Assembly (NCBI RefSeq): GCF_002878395.1
Contig: NC_061121.1
Span: 15,454,938 to 15,518,937, forward strand
Direction of reading: 5' to 3'
Length of the DNA stretch: 64,000 bases
DNA from: Capsicum annuum
Taxonomy: Eukaryota > Streptophyta > Magnoliopsida > Solanales > Solanaceae
A program made the position numbers and the translations under genes. Positions 32,549 through 44,124 of this stretch are shown one piece after another (positions within the stretch are counted from its first letter, which is position 1; the number at the start of each line of letters is the position of its first letter). The notes under the pieces were generated by a model. That model had not been told where the DNA came from. It ran no database searches and saw nothing but the letters and a program-made list of their open reading frames with translations.

Positions 32549-33687
32549 GAGTTCGGAACCAAATTATACCACCAAACTAAAAAATGTACCAAAATATTTT
32601 CGCCTAAAACCTTGATAATGTGATTTGGGGGTTTCAAATTTCTTTCACTTATCAAGCATCAATTGATCTGTAATTAACTTCATCACTTTCTTCATTTAAA
32701 TAAAAAATTATTCAAATTTTTTCTTTGTCGCATATGTAGTTCTTAAATTCCCCCGCCCTACACCCACTAGACTAAACTCCCCGCGATACACGATATATTG
32801 GCCTGTCGGCTTTGCTTCTGATACTGATAAAGTAAACATTGGGAAAAAAAATCGAAAACCAATCTCAGCCTCGGCTTTCTATTCAGGTTTATACATCCGT
32901 TAATTCAAAATTCCTCATCCAATTCCGCCTCCTCTTTCCGGCACCATAAGCTTTTGTTGGTTTTATGATCACATTATACTTTATATATTAACATTATACA
33001 TTACAAAGTTCACATTAGATATTACTTTTATACGCTGTTGGTTTTATGGTCACATTATACGTTAGATATTTACATTATACATTACAAAGTTTACATTAGA
33101 TGTTACTTTTATACGTTGTTGGTTTTATGGTCATACTATACTTTAGATATTTATATTATACATTAGATATTAGTTTTCATGACATCCTTATGATATGTAT
33201 AAGGTTGCATTATACATTAAAAAAGCTTAAATTTTATATTAGTTTTCATGAAAAAAGTTGCTATGATAAGGTCACTGCAAAAAAAGGTGAGTCATATACT
33301 TTTATATGTTAAATAGATGATCGGAAATGTTTTTCATTGTTTAATGTTAAAATGGATAACTCACAATTTTTGTGAGTTATGTTAAAATAAGAATGGATAA
33401 CTCACAAAAATTGTGAGTTATGTTAAATTAAGACGGATAACTCACAATTTTTGTGAGTGATGTTAAAATAAAATGCATAACTCACCAAAATCGTGAGTTA
33501 TGTTAAAATAAGAATGGATAACTCACAATTTTTATGAGTTATACACTTTTCAAAAAATCTGACGACAGTTCTACTCTGCCGTTAAAAAATTTGTGCATAA
33601 CTCACAAAAAATATGAGTTAAGCATACTTTGATACTTTTTTAAATATATGACATATTTTGGTATTTTTTTAGTTTAGTTTCGGACTC
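32549..33687. mobile_element. Non-coding TIR element present only in the left arm
   Basis: The ends GAGTTCGGAACCAAATTATA and, reversed, GAGTCCGAAACTAAACTAAA are inverted repeats. The right arm (near 37570) shows the empty site, CTTAATTTGACAATAGACCT when read on the minus strand. At the filled site GACA occurs on both sides, and the exact target duplication is uncertain. Inside are a tandem array (32955-33190, GGTTTTATGGTCACATTATA) and a chain of short hairpins at 33355-33620. About 1139 bp, no transposase. Confidence 0.78.
33355..33620. repeat. Tandem array of short hairpins
   Basis: The palindromic word AACTCACAATTTTTGTGAGTT, often written AACTCAC..GTGAGTTA, recurs about six times with spacers such as TGTTAAAATAAGAATGGAT. 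Each unit can fold alone and neighbouring units can pair with one another. Confidence 0.85.
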
Positions 33688-35559
33688 GACAATAGACCTC
33701 TGTCAGGGAGAATGACTATTATTTCTTTATCTTATATTTAATAGCTAGCATGAAACAGTGTGTATTTTATCTATTGTTTCTTTGTGCTTACTTTTACATT
33801 GATTATTTTATTTTAATTTAGTTTGTATGGCACCTTATCATGATATCATTCATATTTTACCTCCTTGGTGCACATCTGGAGAGTCGATGTGGCAGATGCG
33901 GGTACCAATGTTGTCTTTAGAAGCCATAGAGTGGCACCCAGCAAACAGAGTGATGCTACAACTCGAGCTTTCACAACACGTTCCATAGGCTCTTCCATGA
34001 CTACCTGACCATTATAAGCATAATGACCGATCAACAATCGAAGGAAGTTTATTGAACAGCATAACCATTCTGTTGGCATATGGATTCATTGACAACCTAG
34101 AGTTATGAAGGTACATGACGATGCCAACTTAGATACTTATATAGAATGGTGTTTGCAACATGGTCATTGTTATTGGGCAACCCTGCTCTCAAAGATTCTA
34201 ATACGTGGTGATTGCGCCTTCACATGAGGCGATGCGTAGAGGCTTTTAGCAGTTGCATGAAAAGGTGCTAATATGGATGGAGAGCCCGAAGACTAGACAA
34301 TGTGGAGTCGATCTTGCTAGTGATATTAGAAAGAATTTTGAGCAGGCAAATCAGGCCTTTCAGGGACCTATAGTTTCGAGCGAACAGTACCAGCAACAAC
34401 TCAGGAGTCATTGAGGAAGGGGAAGAACGGGCACGTGGTGATGTAGCCGTGCGTAGGAAAGGACGAGGTTGTGGACGTGGACGTAGACACGGTGTCTTCA
34501 TGCTCTGAAGGGGGTAGGAGATGTGTCATTACTTTCGGCTGCAAAGCCAGAGCCTCTCACAACGGCAGATGATGACCCTATTGTACGTCACGAGCCAATT
34601 CATTTAAGTCTTTTCATCCATCACCGTTCACGCCAGGTTGTTCATCCATATGTGAGTCGCACCATTTCTCCACATTTATTGCACCTGTTTGGGTTGATGA
34701 ACCCAACCGATAATCATATTGCGACATGCCTTCTCGAGACTTGCCTTGTACTCTACGTTTGAGTTTTTGCTCGTTAGAGTTTGGAATGTGGCGGTTACTA
34801 TTAACAGTTACTTTATTAAATTTTTATTTTTGTTTTAGATTAATTAATTTTTATTTTTTATAATAAATTATTCTTTAGTCTCAGAATTTGCTTTGCACGT
34901 CGTCATCCATCCCGATTTAGACATCCGAGATGGTTTCCCAATTTATGCCTCACACAGTATATGAGGAGATGAGACACCAGGTAAATATTTAGTAAATACA
35001 AAGCTATATCAATTGTGGTGTTTTTAATACACTTTTCATTTAGCTGCTTATATATTACTCGTTAGATTCATGATTTGTCCCTGTCATCCATTTCCGATCT
35101 CACATTGGAGACAGCGGCACATGATACATCTCATGCAGTCACAAAACTTCCCATTGACACGCACGTGAATAATTAAAAAAAAAAAAATTTGAATGACTGC
35201 TCGTATTTATAATTTGTTAACGCATAGTTCTTCATGTATTTTTTTAGATTCCTAATTCAACACCTTCTGTTGTCCCGGATGCATCTCATACACCAACTGA
35301 CGTTACGGAGGAGACACAGGTCATTATTATAATATACACACTAACTAATATTCGTAAATTATTTATTATAATTAGTTTAATATTATGTACTTATGTCTAA
35401 TTATGTTTTGTAGAAACCGGCGCATAAGATCAATCATAAAAACAAGCATTTTACTGATGCGGTTGCTGCTATAACAAGGAGGGACAACTGTTATGGAGAG
35501 AGATGCTGCACACGGGGGACTTAGGCCATGGGTGTCAATACGACATAGGAGTTGTGGCA

Positions 35560-35584
35560 AAGTAAAACGGATAACATAACAACG
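35560..35584. other. Centre of inverted repeat 2
   Basis: Only 25 unpaired bases separate the arms (GTTGTGGCA before, TGCCACAAC after). An arm of 4 kb or more with so short a spacer would form a strong cruciform or hairpin. Confidence 0.85.
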
Positions 35585-37350
35585 TGCCACAACTCCTATA
35601 TTGTATCGACACCCGTGGCCTAAGCCTCCCGTGCGCAGCATAGTCTCTATTACTGTTGTCCCTTTTCGTTTTAGCAGCAACCGCATCAGCACAATGCTTG
35701 TTTTTACGATTATTCTTACGTGCCGGATCCTAAAAATAAAATTAGACATGAGTATATAATATTAAGCTAATTATAATAAATAATTTATGAATATTAATTA
35801 GTGCATATATGATAATAATGACCCATGTCTCCTCCGTAATGTCAATTGGTGCATGAGAGGCATCCGGGACAACAGAAGCTGCTGAATTAGGAATCTAAAA
35901 AAAATACATGAACTATATGCATTAACATATTATAAACACGAGTAGTCATTCGAATTTTATTTTTTCTAATTATTCACCTGTGTTTCAACGGGAATCTCTG
36001 ACTGCCTGAGATGCATGTGCCGCTGTCTCCAATGTGAGATCGGGAATGGATGACAGAGCCAAATCATGAATCTAAAGAGTAATATAGTAAGCAGTTAAAT
36101 GAAAACTATATATTGAAAACACCACAACTAATATAGCTTTGTATTTACTAAATATTTATCTGGGGTCTCGTCTCCTCAAGTACTGCATGAGTCGTAAAAT
36201 GGGGAACCATCTAGGAGGTCTAAATTGGGATGGATGACGACGTGCAAAGCAAATTCTGATACTAATATAATAGTTTATTTAAAAAACAAAAATTAGTTAA
36301 TCTAAAACAAAAATAATAAATTAATGAAGTAATTGTTAGTAGTAACTGCCACATCTCCAAACTCAAATGAGCCAAAACTCAAACGTAGAGTACAAGTCAA
36401 GTCTCGAGAAGGCATGTCGCAATATGATTGTCGGTTGGGTTCATCAACCCAAGCAGGTGTAATAAATATGCAGAAATAATGCGATTCAGACATAGATGAA
36501 CAACCTGGCATGAACGGTGATGGATGAAAAGACGGTGAATGAACAGGCCCGTGATGTACAATAGGGTCATAATCTGCAGCTGTCTGAGGCTCTGACTTTG
36601 CAGCCGAAGATAATGGCACATCTCCTACCCCTCTCCCATGTATGAAGACGCCGTTTCTACGTCCACATCCATAACCTTATCCTCACCTACGCACGGCTAC
36701 ATCACCACGTCTTCCCCCCCCCTTCTCCATGCCTCCCGACTGACTACTGCAACTGTTCGTTTGAAACTATAGGCCCCTGAAAGGCTTGATTTGCCTGCTA
36801 AAAAATCTTTCTAGTGTCACTAGCAAGATCGACTCCACACTGTCTAGTCTTCGGGCTCTCCATCCATATTAGCACCTTTTCATGCAACTGTTGAAGGCTT
36901 CTACGCATCGCCTCATGTGAAGGTGCAATCGCCACGTACCTAGAATAACTGAGAGTAGGGTTGCCCAAAAACAACGATCGTGTTGCTAATACCATTCTAT
37001 ATAAGCATCTAAGTTGGTATCGTCATGTATCTCCACAACTCTAGGCTGCCAATGAATCCACATACAAACAGAGCGATTATGCTCTTCAATAAAATCCGCT
37101 TCAATTGTAGATCTCTCATCATGCTTATAATGGTCAGGTAGCCTTTGAGGAGCCTATAGACCGTGTTGTGAAAGATAAAACTGTGGCATCACTCTGTTTG
37201 TTGGGTGCCACTCTATGGCTTCTAAACATAACATTTGCACCTACATCCGCCACATCGACTCACCAGTTGTGCAACAAGGAGGTAAAGTATGAAGGATGTC
37301 ACGATAAGGATGTCACGATAAGATGTTCATACAAACTAAATTAAAATAAA

Positions 37351-37548
37351 ATAATCAATGTAAAAGTAAGTATAAAAAAACAATAGATAAAATACAACTC
37401 GGTTTCATGCTAGCTATTAAATATAAGATAAAGAAACAATAGTCATAAAATAATCAATGTAAAAGTAAGTATAAAAAAACAATAGATAAAATACAAGTAG
37501 GTTTCATGCTAGCTATTAAATATAAGATAAAGAAACAATAGTCTCCTC
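37351..37548. repeat. Two-copy tandem duplication of 99 bp in the right arm
   Basis: ATAATCAATGTAAAAGTAAG..AAGAAACAATAGTC occurs at 37351-37449 and again at 37450-37548 with few differences. The left arm (33720-33830) has only one copy, so this is a later local duplication. Confidence 0.85.
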
Positions 37549-38455
37549 TGAAAGAGGTCTATTGTCAAATTAAGAATGAAAACTTTCATGCTAGGTCCAG
37601 GATGATATATTTAGTCTCTTTTATGCTACGCTACTAAATAATAAAAAGACTACTATGGTTATTGATTGTTTATTAATTTGATATGCGAGAGAAGGTTAGA
37701 TATCTCAGTCTGAGATAAATTTATACTGTGCATTAAATGTAGTATAAATTTTATCGTAGATTTAATCATGAGTTATTCCACCTTATCTTATACAACTTGA
37801 GATTATTTATTTGCCTTTTGGGGTAGGACAAATTAATCTAGAAATTAGAATCATAGGAAAAATTTAGTGCACATACCAAACGACCCATAACATGACAGAA
37901 AGTCAGATGTTACCATCCTACATAATTTAGACAAACTTTACGAACCAGAGCATCAAACTTGTTAAGGTTAATGGAGCTGTACTTTCTATAAGTACCAGCC
38001 AGGATTCTAAGTATTTCGTTGTTGGGTCTAACCAAGAATATGTAAGCTTTCTCCTATTATTTTTTTCCCAGCTATATATCATTCATTTAAACCTTTAGTT
38101 CTTCTAGAACTTTAATACTGCACCCTTCTCCTTCCAACACAAATGTTGGTCTTAATCATTTGGGAAAGTTGGTACAATAAGTTTGTAGGTTGTCTGCAGA
38201 ACGTAAACTGTATATTTTATAATTTTAGGTTTAATGTTATTGTTAACTCTGTATAATATGGTAGTTCTCTAGTATGGACGCAACTTCGTTTTACACTCCC
38301 ATTTTGGAAGGCTCTATTAGTTCTGCATTTTTGACAAGTACCCTAACTGAATTTGTTTATGTAGTTACCTTTTACAAAAAAATCGGCAAAGTTTCCTTGG
38401 TTTTTAGACAATTTCAAAATTTTACTACAGACAATCAACCCCACACAACAAAGTA

Positions 38456-38795
38456 GAATACTAAAATATGGCCCCACATGACACAATACATGAAAATATG
38501 ATCGGCACAACACAATATACTAAAAACATGGCCCACACGGCATGATGCATAAAATATGGCTCAACACAACACAATAGGCTAAAAATATGGCCCCACACGG
38601 CATGATACATAAAAATATGGATCAACACAACATAATACGCTAAAAATGACCCCACACGGCACGATGCATAAAATATGGCTCAACACAACACAATATACTA
38701 AAAATATGGCCCTACACGTCATAATACATAAAAATATGGTTCAACACAACACAATACATTAAAAATATGGCCCCACACGGCACGATACATAATAA
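38456..38795. repeat. Minisatellite in right arm of inverted repeat 2
   Basis: About seven units around AAAATATGGCCCCACACGGC and ATGATACATAAAAATATGG, the inverted homologue of 31410-31705. Unit number differs between arms. Open frames here are repeat artefacts. Confidence 0.85.
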
Positions 38796-39738
38796 GCTAA
38801 CTTAATGTGATGGAACATTATGAAAACATACCTGCTCAGACATCAAATGATCAAGTTGATCTCTCATAGGGACTAGGGAGTGGTGTGCCTCTAAAACCCG
38901 TTGAATCCATCGCATCTATTTTCTACCATTTGGCATCAACAACTCATCCTTGTCAATCTCCCCAAGCGGTATTAGTTAGAAGGGCAGGACCCTCTCCCAA
39001 GTCTATATCTAAATGTTACATAAAAGTCAATGTCAACTAAACTAACAAATAATTGAATTGAAACTAACATATTTACATAAGATACCTCGAGGAGAGGAAT
39101 GAATCCTCCAAGGCAACTCCCAATAATAGATATCCAACAAAGAGACCAAAAAAGATAGACTAGAACAGTGCTGCCCCAGTTGTAAGTCCCTGTCTGGTCG
39201 AGATTAATAAGAAAGTACAAGAACCATAGACGTAAGATATGCCAAGATGTGTTCGGGAATAGGATCGCTCCTAAAATCAACATGTATAGTCGAGCGATCC
39301 TCTGAACTCTATCATCAGGAGTGTCATCTGTAATGGGATGTTGATCTAGCTGCTGCTGAATATACTCGACTAATACACCTATGTTACAACGGCTAGTACC
39401 CGAAAAATCCCCCGGTGCTGGAGTGAAGCCAGTGTGATCTTGTAGCAAACAAGTCCAATCCGAATTACGATGTATTAGATCTCAATATACGACAGCATTC
39501 CCCTCAACACATAGTCTAAACAAAATCTTGATATCCTGCAAGGTCAAAGTGACCTCTCCGAAGGGTAGGTGAAAATTGTGCCTCTACCTCTTAATCATGG
39601 CCGTGACGAGCTTATGGCCAAGTTGTATCTTGCCCGCCCTGACAACATCCCATAACCCCGCCCTGGATATATACTCTATGTCGCGCTGAAGGGGGTGGGG
39701 GAGAGGGGGGTTATCAAAAATCATCCATGCCGAGGGCC

Positions 39739-41519
39739 TCAGTTGAAATCAAGTAGAAAGAATTGTTCAAAGCAGGTGGCGATTCATCGTTCTTCAAATC
39801 AGTTACTAAACATCAGCTAATCAAATCCCTATCTCTCCGTAATGAAGATGCTCGTTCTCTCCTTATGTTGCTGTTTCTTCCGGACACAGAGGTTCTTTCA
39901 CTCTCACTTCATTTTTAGCTCAATTCTTTTAGTAATGTATGAGCTCGTTTGGTTGGAAAACAAGTTATTCTGGGATTAGTTATTTTGAGATTGTTATCGT
40001 GAGAACTAACTGCGGGATAAGTTATTCCGCGATTAATCCCCCAAAAATATATATAAGATAAAGCTCATCCTAGCTAAAATTATTCACTGAATTAGTTATT
40101 GTTGATCCTTGTACCAAACTAGTCTTATTGTTGTTATATTGTATTTATCATGTTGTTTTAATGAATACAACATTTGGATGGATTGTATCATATTCTGTCA
40201 TTACATAATGTCACACATTAATAATTTGACTGATAAATAAACCCACAAGAAATGAAGGATATGGGTAGAGCTATTATAAAAAAAAAATAGGTTAAATGAA
40301 AAGAACAGGATTATTAGCTCCCACGCGTGGCCTAATAGTCAATGAAGTGGGTAGAAAATATGAGGTTTAAGTTTAAATCCCAGTAAAGACAAACATTAGG
40401 TGATTTTTTTTCATCGGTGGATACCTGATATATAGTGCTAGTAGAAGGTGATAGGTATCCTGTGGATTTAGCTGAGGTGCGTGAAAGCTAGCCCCGACAC
40501 CATGATTATAAAAAAAATAAAAATTACTAAATAATAGGTAAAAATAAAATGAGAAGAAAAAAAGGTTACAAGAGGGATTTGTTCGGATGCTAAGCACTCC
40601 TCATATCCAACCCTGAGGTTGTGAGTTCAAGTCATCAACGGAGCAAAAAACGGGTTGGAGCTCTTAGGGAGTGTAAAGAATAAAAAATAAAAAATAGGTA
40701 ACGACACAATCACACCAAATCGATCGTTACATAAAATTTGCCTTTTTTTTGTTACCTAACGATGGATTTAATGATACGATAATCAAAACAAACATTGCAT
40801 TTAAACTAACAATACAATACAACAGATAACAACCATTCAAACAATCTGTAAATAATTGTGGCAGTCAGCCAGTTTGGGCACACTAATAAAACTAATCCTC
40901 TTGTTTTAAAATGTATCAAGTTACCAATTTGAAATAGGGAAATGTAACTTATTATAGTAGTTTTCAAATGTTGCCATATCTAGCTTGGGAAGTTAGTCTA
41001 GTCGATTTTTAATAAGGAAAAAATATTTTGGTTATAAGGGGGACTCATATAAATCAAATTTTGTTTTTTTGACATTTGAAAAGTCATAGTAAGAGAAATT
41101 GTATGTTTGATTCTCAAAGTAGAAATGGAGTAAAACGAATTGGGGGGAGAGAGTACATTTTTATCTAATTCCTGAATGTGATGTTTACAATGTTGAATCA
41201 CATTTTGGTGATTGTATATTAGGTGGTAAAGATTCTTGCAGCTGCGGATCCCTCGGCGAGTGGTATAAATAGTGGTGACGAAGAAGATGTACAGTTTAAA
41301 GATATTGATTTGTTGAGCGTTAACTTGAAATATCTTGTACTCAGTTTGTGCCAATCCATCTAGCCGTTCTTCTATTTCTCCAATATCAAGTTGAAGTGCA
41401 GTTTTGCAAGATGAAACAAGGTTATCCTAATATCAGCAATATGTTTTTGTTACTTTTAGTCTCGTGTGTGTATCCTATAAGGACTCTGTTGCTGTTCTGC
41501 TTTTGTTAGCATTGTTTAG
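39739..41519 (+). pseudogene. Partial gankyrin-like pseudogene, direct copy
   Basis: It starts within exon 1 (TCAGTTGAAATCAAGTAGAAAG), so the ATG is missing and an in-frame TAG replaces GAG. Small deletions (AAAGCAGGTGGCGATTCATC against AAAGCAGCTGAATGTGGCGA) shift the frame. Intron 1 follows with the second SINE and Au-like head but without the first SINE and the hAT MITE. Exon 2 begins at 41222 (GTGGTAAAGATTCTTGCAGC) and breaks after GACGAAGAAG at 41287. It joins directly to intron 2 sequence (ATGTACAGTTTAAAGATATT), which is a deletion of about 360 bases relative to the gene. Homology ends near 41519 in intron 2. Not expected to be functional. Confidence 0.93.
40325..40512 (+). mobile_element. 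SINE in pseudogene intron, uninterrupted
   Basis: CGTGGCCTAATAGTCAATGA, GGTTTAAGTTTAAATCCCAG and GACACCATGATTATAAAAAA are orthologous in position to 24510-25015. The element is free of the hAT MITE and therefore shows the empty site. Confidence 0.8.
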
Positions 41520-41914
41520 CTACTATTCTTTATGTACTATTTTTTTTAGCATATATTTGTGTCTTGGTTTGTCCTGTCAAATACAGAGGAGATACGAAAG
41601 AGTTAGCGTCATACAACTTAGAAGCTACAAAGTCATGGAGTTGCCAATGTGCGAAAAACATAGACATCAAGTAATTGGTTTACCTCTCTCGTAACACGAC
41701 ACAGCTACTTCCTGAAGAAGTCTTCTGTATCTTGGAGATCTTCCTCAATACATCAGCAAAAGCAGTCTTATCCTGCAACAATGTAATTAATGCAGTCACG
41801 TAAGGGAAAGAGGAACCTCACTGTGGAAACAATTGGTGCACTAATGTTGTATCTGATTCGTACGAAACCTCAGCGTGGAGAACAATCAGGAACTTTTGGT
41901 CCGAAAATGTTAGT
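41520..41914. other. Unassigned segment between pseudogene and gypsy LTR
   Basis: A minus-strand stretch at 41780-41691 reads LQDKTAFADVLRKISKIQKT ending VLRER and a stop. It looks like the end of a coding exon but no family is recognised. The rest shows nothing. Confidence 0.3.
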
Positions 41915-43382
41915 ATCCCGTGGTTCGACCACGGTCGCTTGATGGAGCAAATCGACTGATTTGACACTCTAAAATGTATAAACCACACAAAACACATAAA
42001 ACATCAACCACAAACAAAACGATTCCAAAGTATAGTGTCCAGTCCGATTATACAGTCCAAAATAAAAAAGGTACTGAAAAGTAAACCTACACTAATCCTA
42101 AACTACTCTCCAATGATACTTCAGGCCTCCTTTGCGTACATGATACTTCGGAGCATTCCCCGATGAATAAGTACAGTGTGGCCTCGCGGCATTCCCCGAT
42201 GAATGAATACATTTGATAAAATATAACAAAAATGGAGAAATCATTCAACACAGACATTCACACATTTAATTATATAGAATCTTACGAGTTGCCTACCCCG
42301 AGCCTACCGTTTGCCTATCCACTCGACAACATATCACGTTCAACATCAACAATGAATCAAAATATCCGAATATCCACTTTTATCAATTTTCGATTCCCGC
42401 CCCCCAAAATAATTGACTAATTCTTCAACTATCAATTCAATTTTCGACATTCAAATCCAACATCAACCAACCCATAACAAAGATTCAAACATGCTCAAAC
42501 AACAAATCATTTCCGATTAATTAACCAACTTCAACATAGAATCACCCAAAACAATTAGATTTGCTCAACCACACAATCAAGATCATATCATCAACCAAAG
42601 CATTCCATCCACAACATCGGGTATCGTAAACACAGAAATAAACTATAGTAGAGGTTAGAAATGGACCTTTGAAGAATCGATTTCGTTGATAATAAAATCA
42701 AGAAAGCCCGGACTATAGAATTCCTAATAGGACCTCAACAATGACGAATTCCAACTCCGTATTGAAAAATATGAGACCCAAAACTGAAGCTCCATAAATC
42801 TAATCGAACCTGAAAACCGACATTATTCACGATACTATTTCTCTCTCGATTTTTTTCTCTCTCGCGCGATTCTGTCTTCTCTCCCTCGGTTTTTTGTTCT
42901 TCTTGTGAGGAAGACGATTTGGTGATTGTTGTTATTGTGGAGAAAATGATGATGAAAGAATGAACCCCTCTATTCTCCTTTTAGAATTTTCCTTTTATAT
43001 TTTTTATTTGTTTTTTCTTTTTCTTTATTTATTATCCTATGTGGAAGCATATAATTGGTGGCTTGTGGGAATAAGTGTGTGGCATGTGGAAAAGTTAGTG
43101 TGGCATGAGGAAAGATGAGGGTGGCGTGTGGAAAAATGAGTAGGGCGTGTGCTTTTTGCATGTATCCAATGAAAAATGGAAAGTGAGGTGTTGAGGTGGC
43201 ATAGTGAGGTGACAAAGATGCTATGTATTTAATTATTTTCAATTCTTTTTTTGGGGGGGGAGAAATTATCAATTAAATAAAAGTATGGTAAGGTGAATAA
43301 AATAAAAATAAAAATAAAATTAAAAAAATAAAATAAAAATAATTAAAATATTTTCGAGAAAGGATAAAATTACATGTCTACA
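41915..43382 (-). repeat. Gypsy LTR, 3'-truncated (3' LTR in element orientation)
   Basis: About 95% similar by eye to 50497-51970. Landmarks are ATCCCGTGGTTCGACCACG, CATTCAACACAGACATTCAC on the plus strand and the terminal TGTCTACA. The part matching 50227-50496 is missing at its left edge. Confidence 0.88.
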
Positions 43383-43412
43383 TCATGGCCCCTTTAGATG
43401 TAAACACATGGT
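43383..43412 (-). promoter_or_regulatory. Gypsy polypurine tract region
   Basis: On the minus strand CTAAAGGGGCCATGA directly precedes TGTAGACATG, the LTR start. The purine run AAAGGGG fits plus-strand priming. Confidence 0.6.
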
Positions 43413-44124
43413 GTTTTCATACAAAGCAGTAAACAACAAGACAGAATTTTGTCCTGACCTTTATTCAAAAGCACGAAGCACGAGGAAGGAGGGAAACCAG
43501 GTCTTGACTTAGGATATCCTACCTACCCCAAGTTATGAGGAAATCGACTGACAGTTTTCTCAAAGGATTGGAAGGAGATGGACTATGCCGAGTTGCAGAG
43601 TCGAGTGAGGTCCCATCGAGGTTCCGATCCGCGGCTCTGTTATTACATCAAAAATGAAAATTACAAGTTAAAAACCTAAATGAAATTATAAAATCCTATC
43701 TACGCAGCTTCTGTTGGACTCTTGACTTCAGTTTCATCACCCTATTCTTCAGGCGGGCTCCTGATTTGAATTTTCTTCAACTTGTTGCTTGGTTTTCAAT
43801 TTCATCACCTTGTTCTCCAGGCGGGCTCCTGACTTGCTATTTTCGATCTGTTGACTTTCATTTTCTTTACTTTGTTACTTGACTTTCAACTTCTTCACCT
43901 TGTTGTTTGACTTTCAATTTCTTCATCTTGCTGCTTGACTTTCTATTTATTCACCCTGTGTTTCGGGCGGGCTCCTGAAATCACATCAAAACTAGAAAGA
44001 AAATTATCCCAAACAAAGATTATTATAAAGAGATTTCATATACCAGGAAAGTGAAGTTCCAACACAAGAATTAAATTTCCCCCAAGTTTATCATCAAAGG
44101 ACTTTTGCGAAAGTCACATCATTA

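Larger units (their letters stand above)
30329..35559 (+). pseudogene. Plant mobile domain (PMD/MAIN-like) pseudogene, left arm copy
   Basis: The frame begins MHQILHPRPINGTLLILQ then THRSQPLWTEDL (30329-30430), which is the usual N-terminus of plant mobile domain proteins. Further segments are HNFHLPFGEVTLTLQDIKIL (about 30615-30675), LLQDHTGLTPAPGDFLGTS (30748-30800), RLYMLILGEILFPNKSWHL (30903-30960) and FLYFFIDLDQTG. After intron-like and repeat sequence a second block follows at 33828-34500 with SLEAIEWHPANRVM, PDHYKHNDRSTIE and APSHEAMRRGF, and a polar C-terminal region to about 35480. Numerous stops and frameshifts destroy it. The family is annotated in databases as serine/threonine phosphatase 7 long form homologue or aminotransferase-like mobile domain proteins. 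Members are often carried by transposons. It forms one half of a tail-to-tail palindrome. Confidence 0.82.
30455..35559. repeat. Inverted repeat 2, left arm
   Basis: It pairs with 35585-39736 apart from the insertion at 32549-33687. Shared landmarks include GATTTTTGA, GGTTATGGGATGTTGT, CTCCAGCACCGGGGGATTTT, the minisatellite, the PMD gene exons and the centre TAGGAGTTGTGGCA. Confidence 0.92.
35585..39736. repeat. Inverted repeat 2, right arm
   Basis: The reversed copy of 30455-35559 without the 1.1-kb insertion. It ends at CCGAGGGCC (39736), where gankyrin-like exon sequence begins at once. Confidence 0.92.
35600..39736 (-). pseudogene. Plant mobile domain (PMD/MAIN-like) pseudogene, right arm copy
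   Basis: The minus-strand counterpart of the left arm gene. The best preserved part is 39448-38972: LLQDHTGFTPAPGDFSGTSR, DDRVQRIARLYMLILGAILF, LWFLYFLINLDQTGTYNWGS, then CGFIPLL-like GGFIPLLEVS. This is a clearer plant-mobile-domain match than in the left copy. The C-terminal block lies near 37240-36300, with SLEAIEWHPTNRVMPQ, APSHEAMRRSLQQLHEKVL and SSAAKSEPQTAADYDP. The N-terminal segment seen at 30329-30454 is absent because the arm ends at the junction with the gankyrin copy. Stops in other segments make it non-functional. Confidence 0.84.

Noticed and set aside
34268..34501. Minus-strand arginine/proline-rich open frame
   Set aside because: It is antisense to the C-terminal part of the left plant-mobile-domain pseudogene and has no homologous frame of its own.
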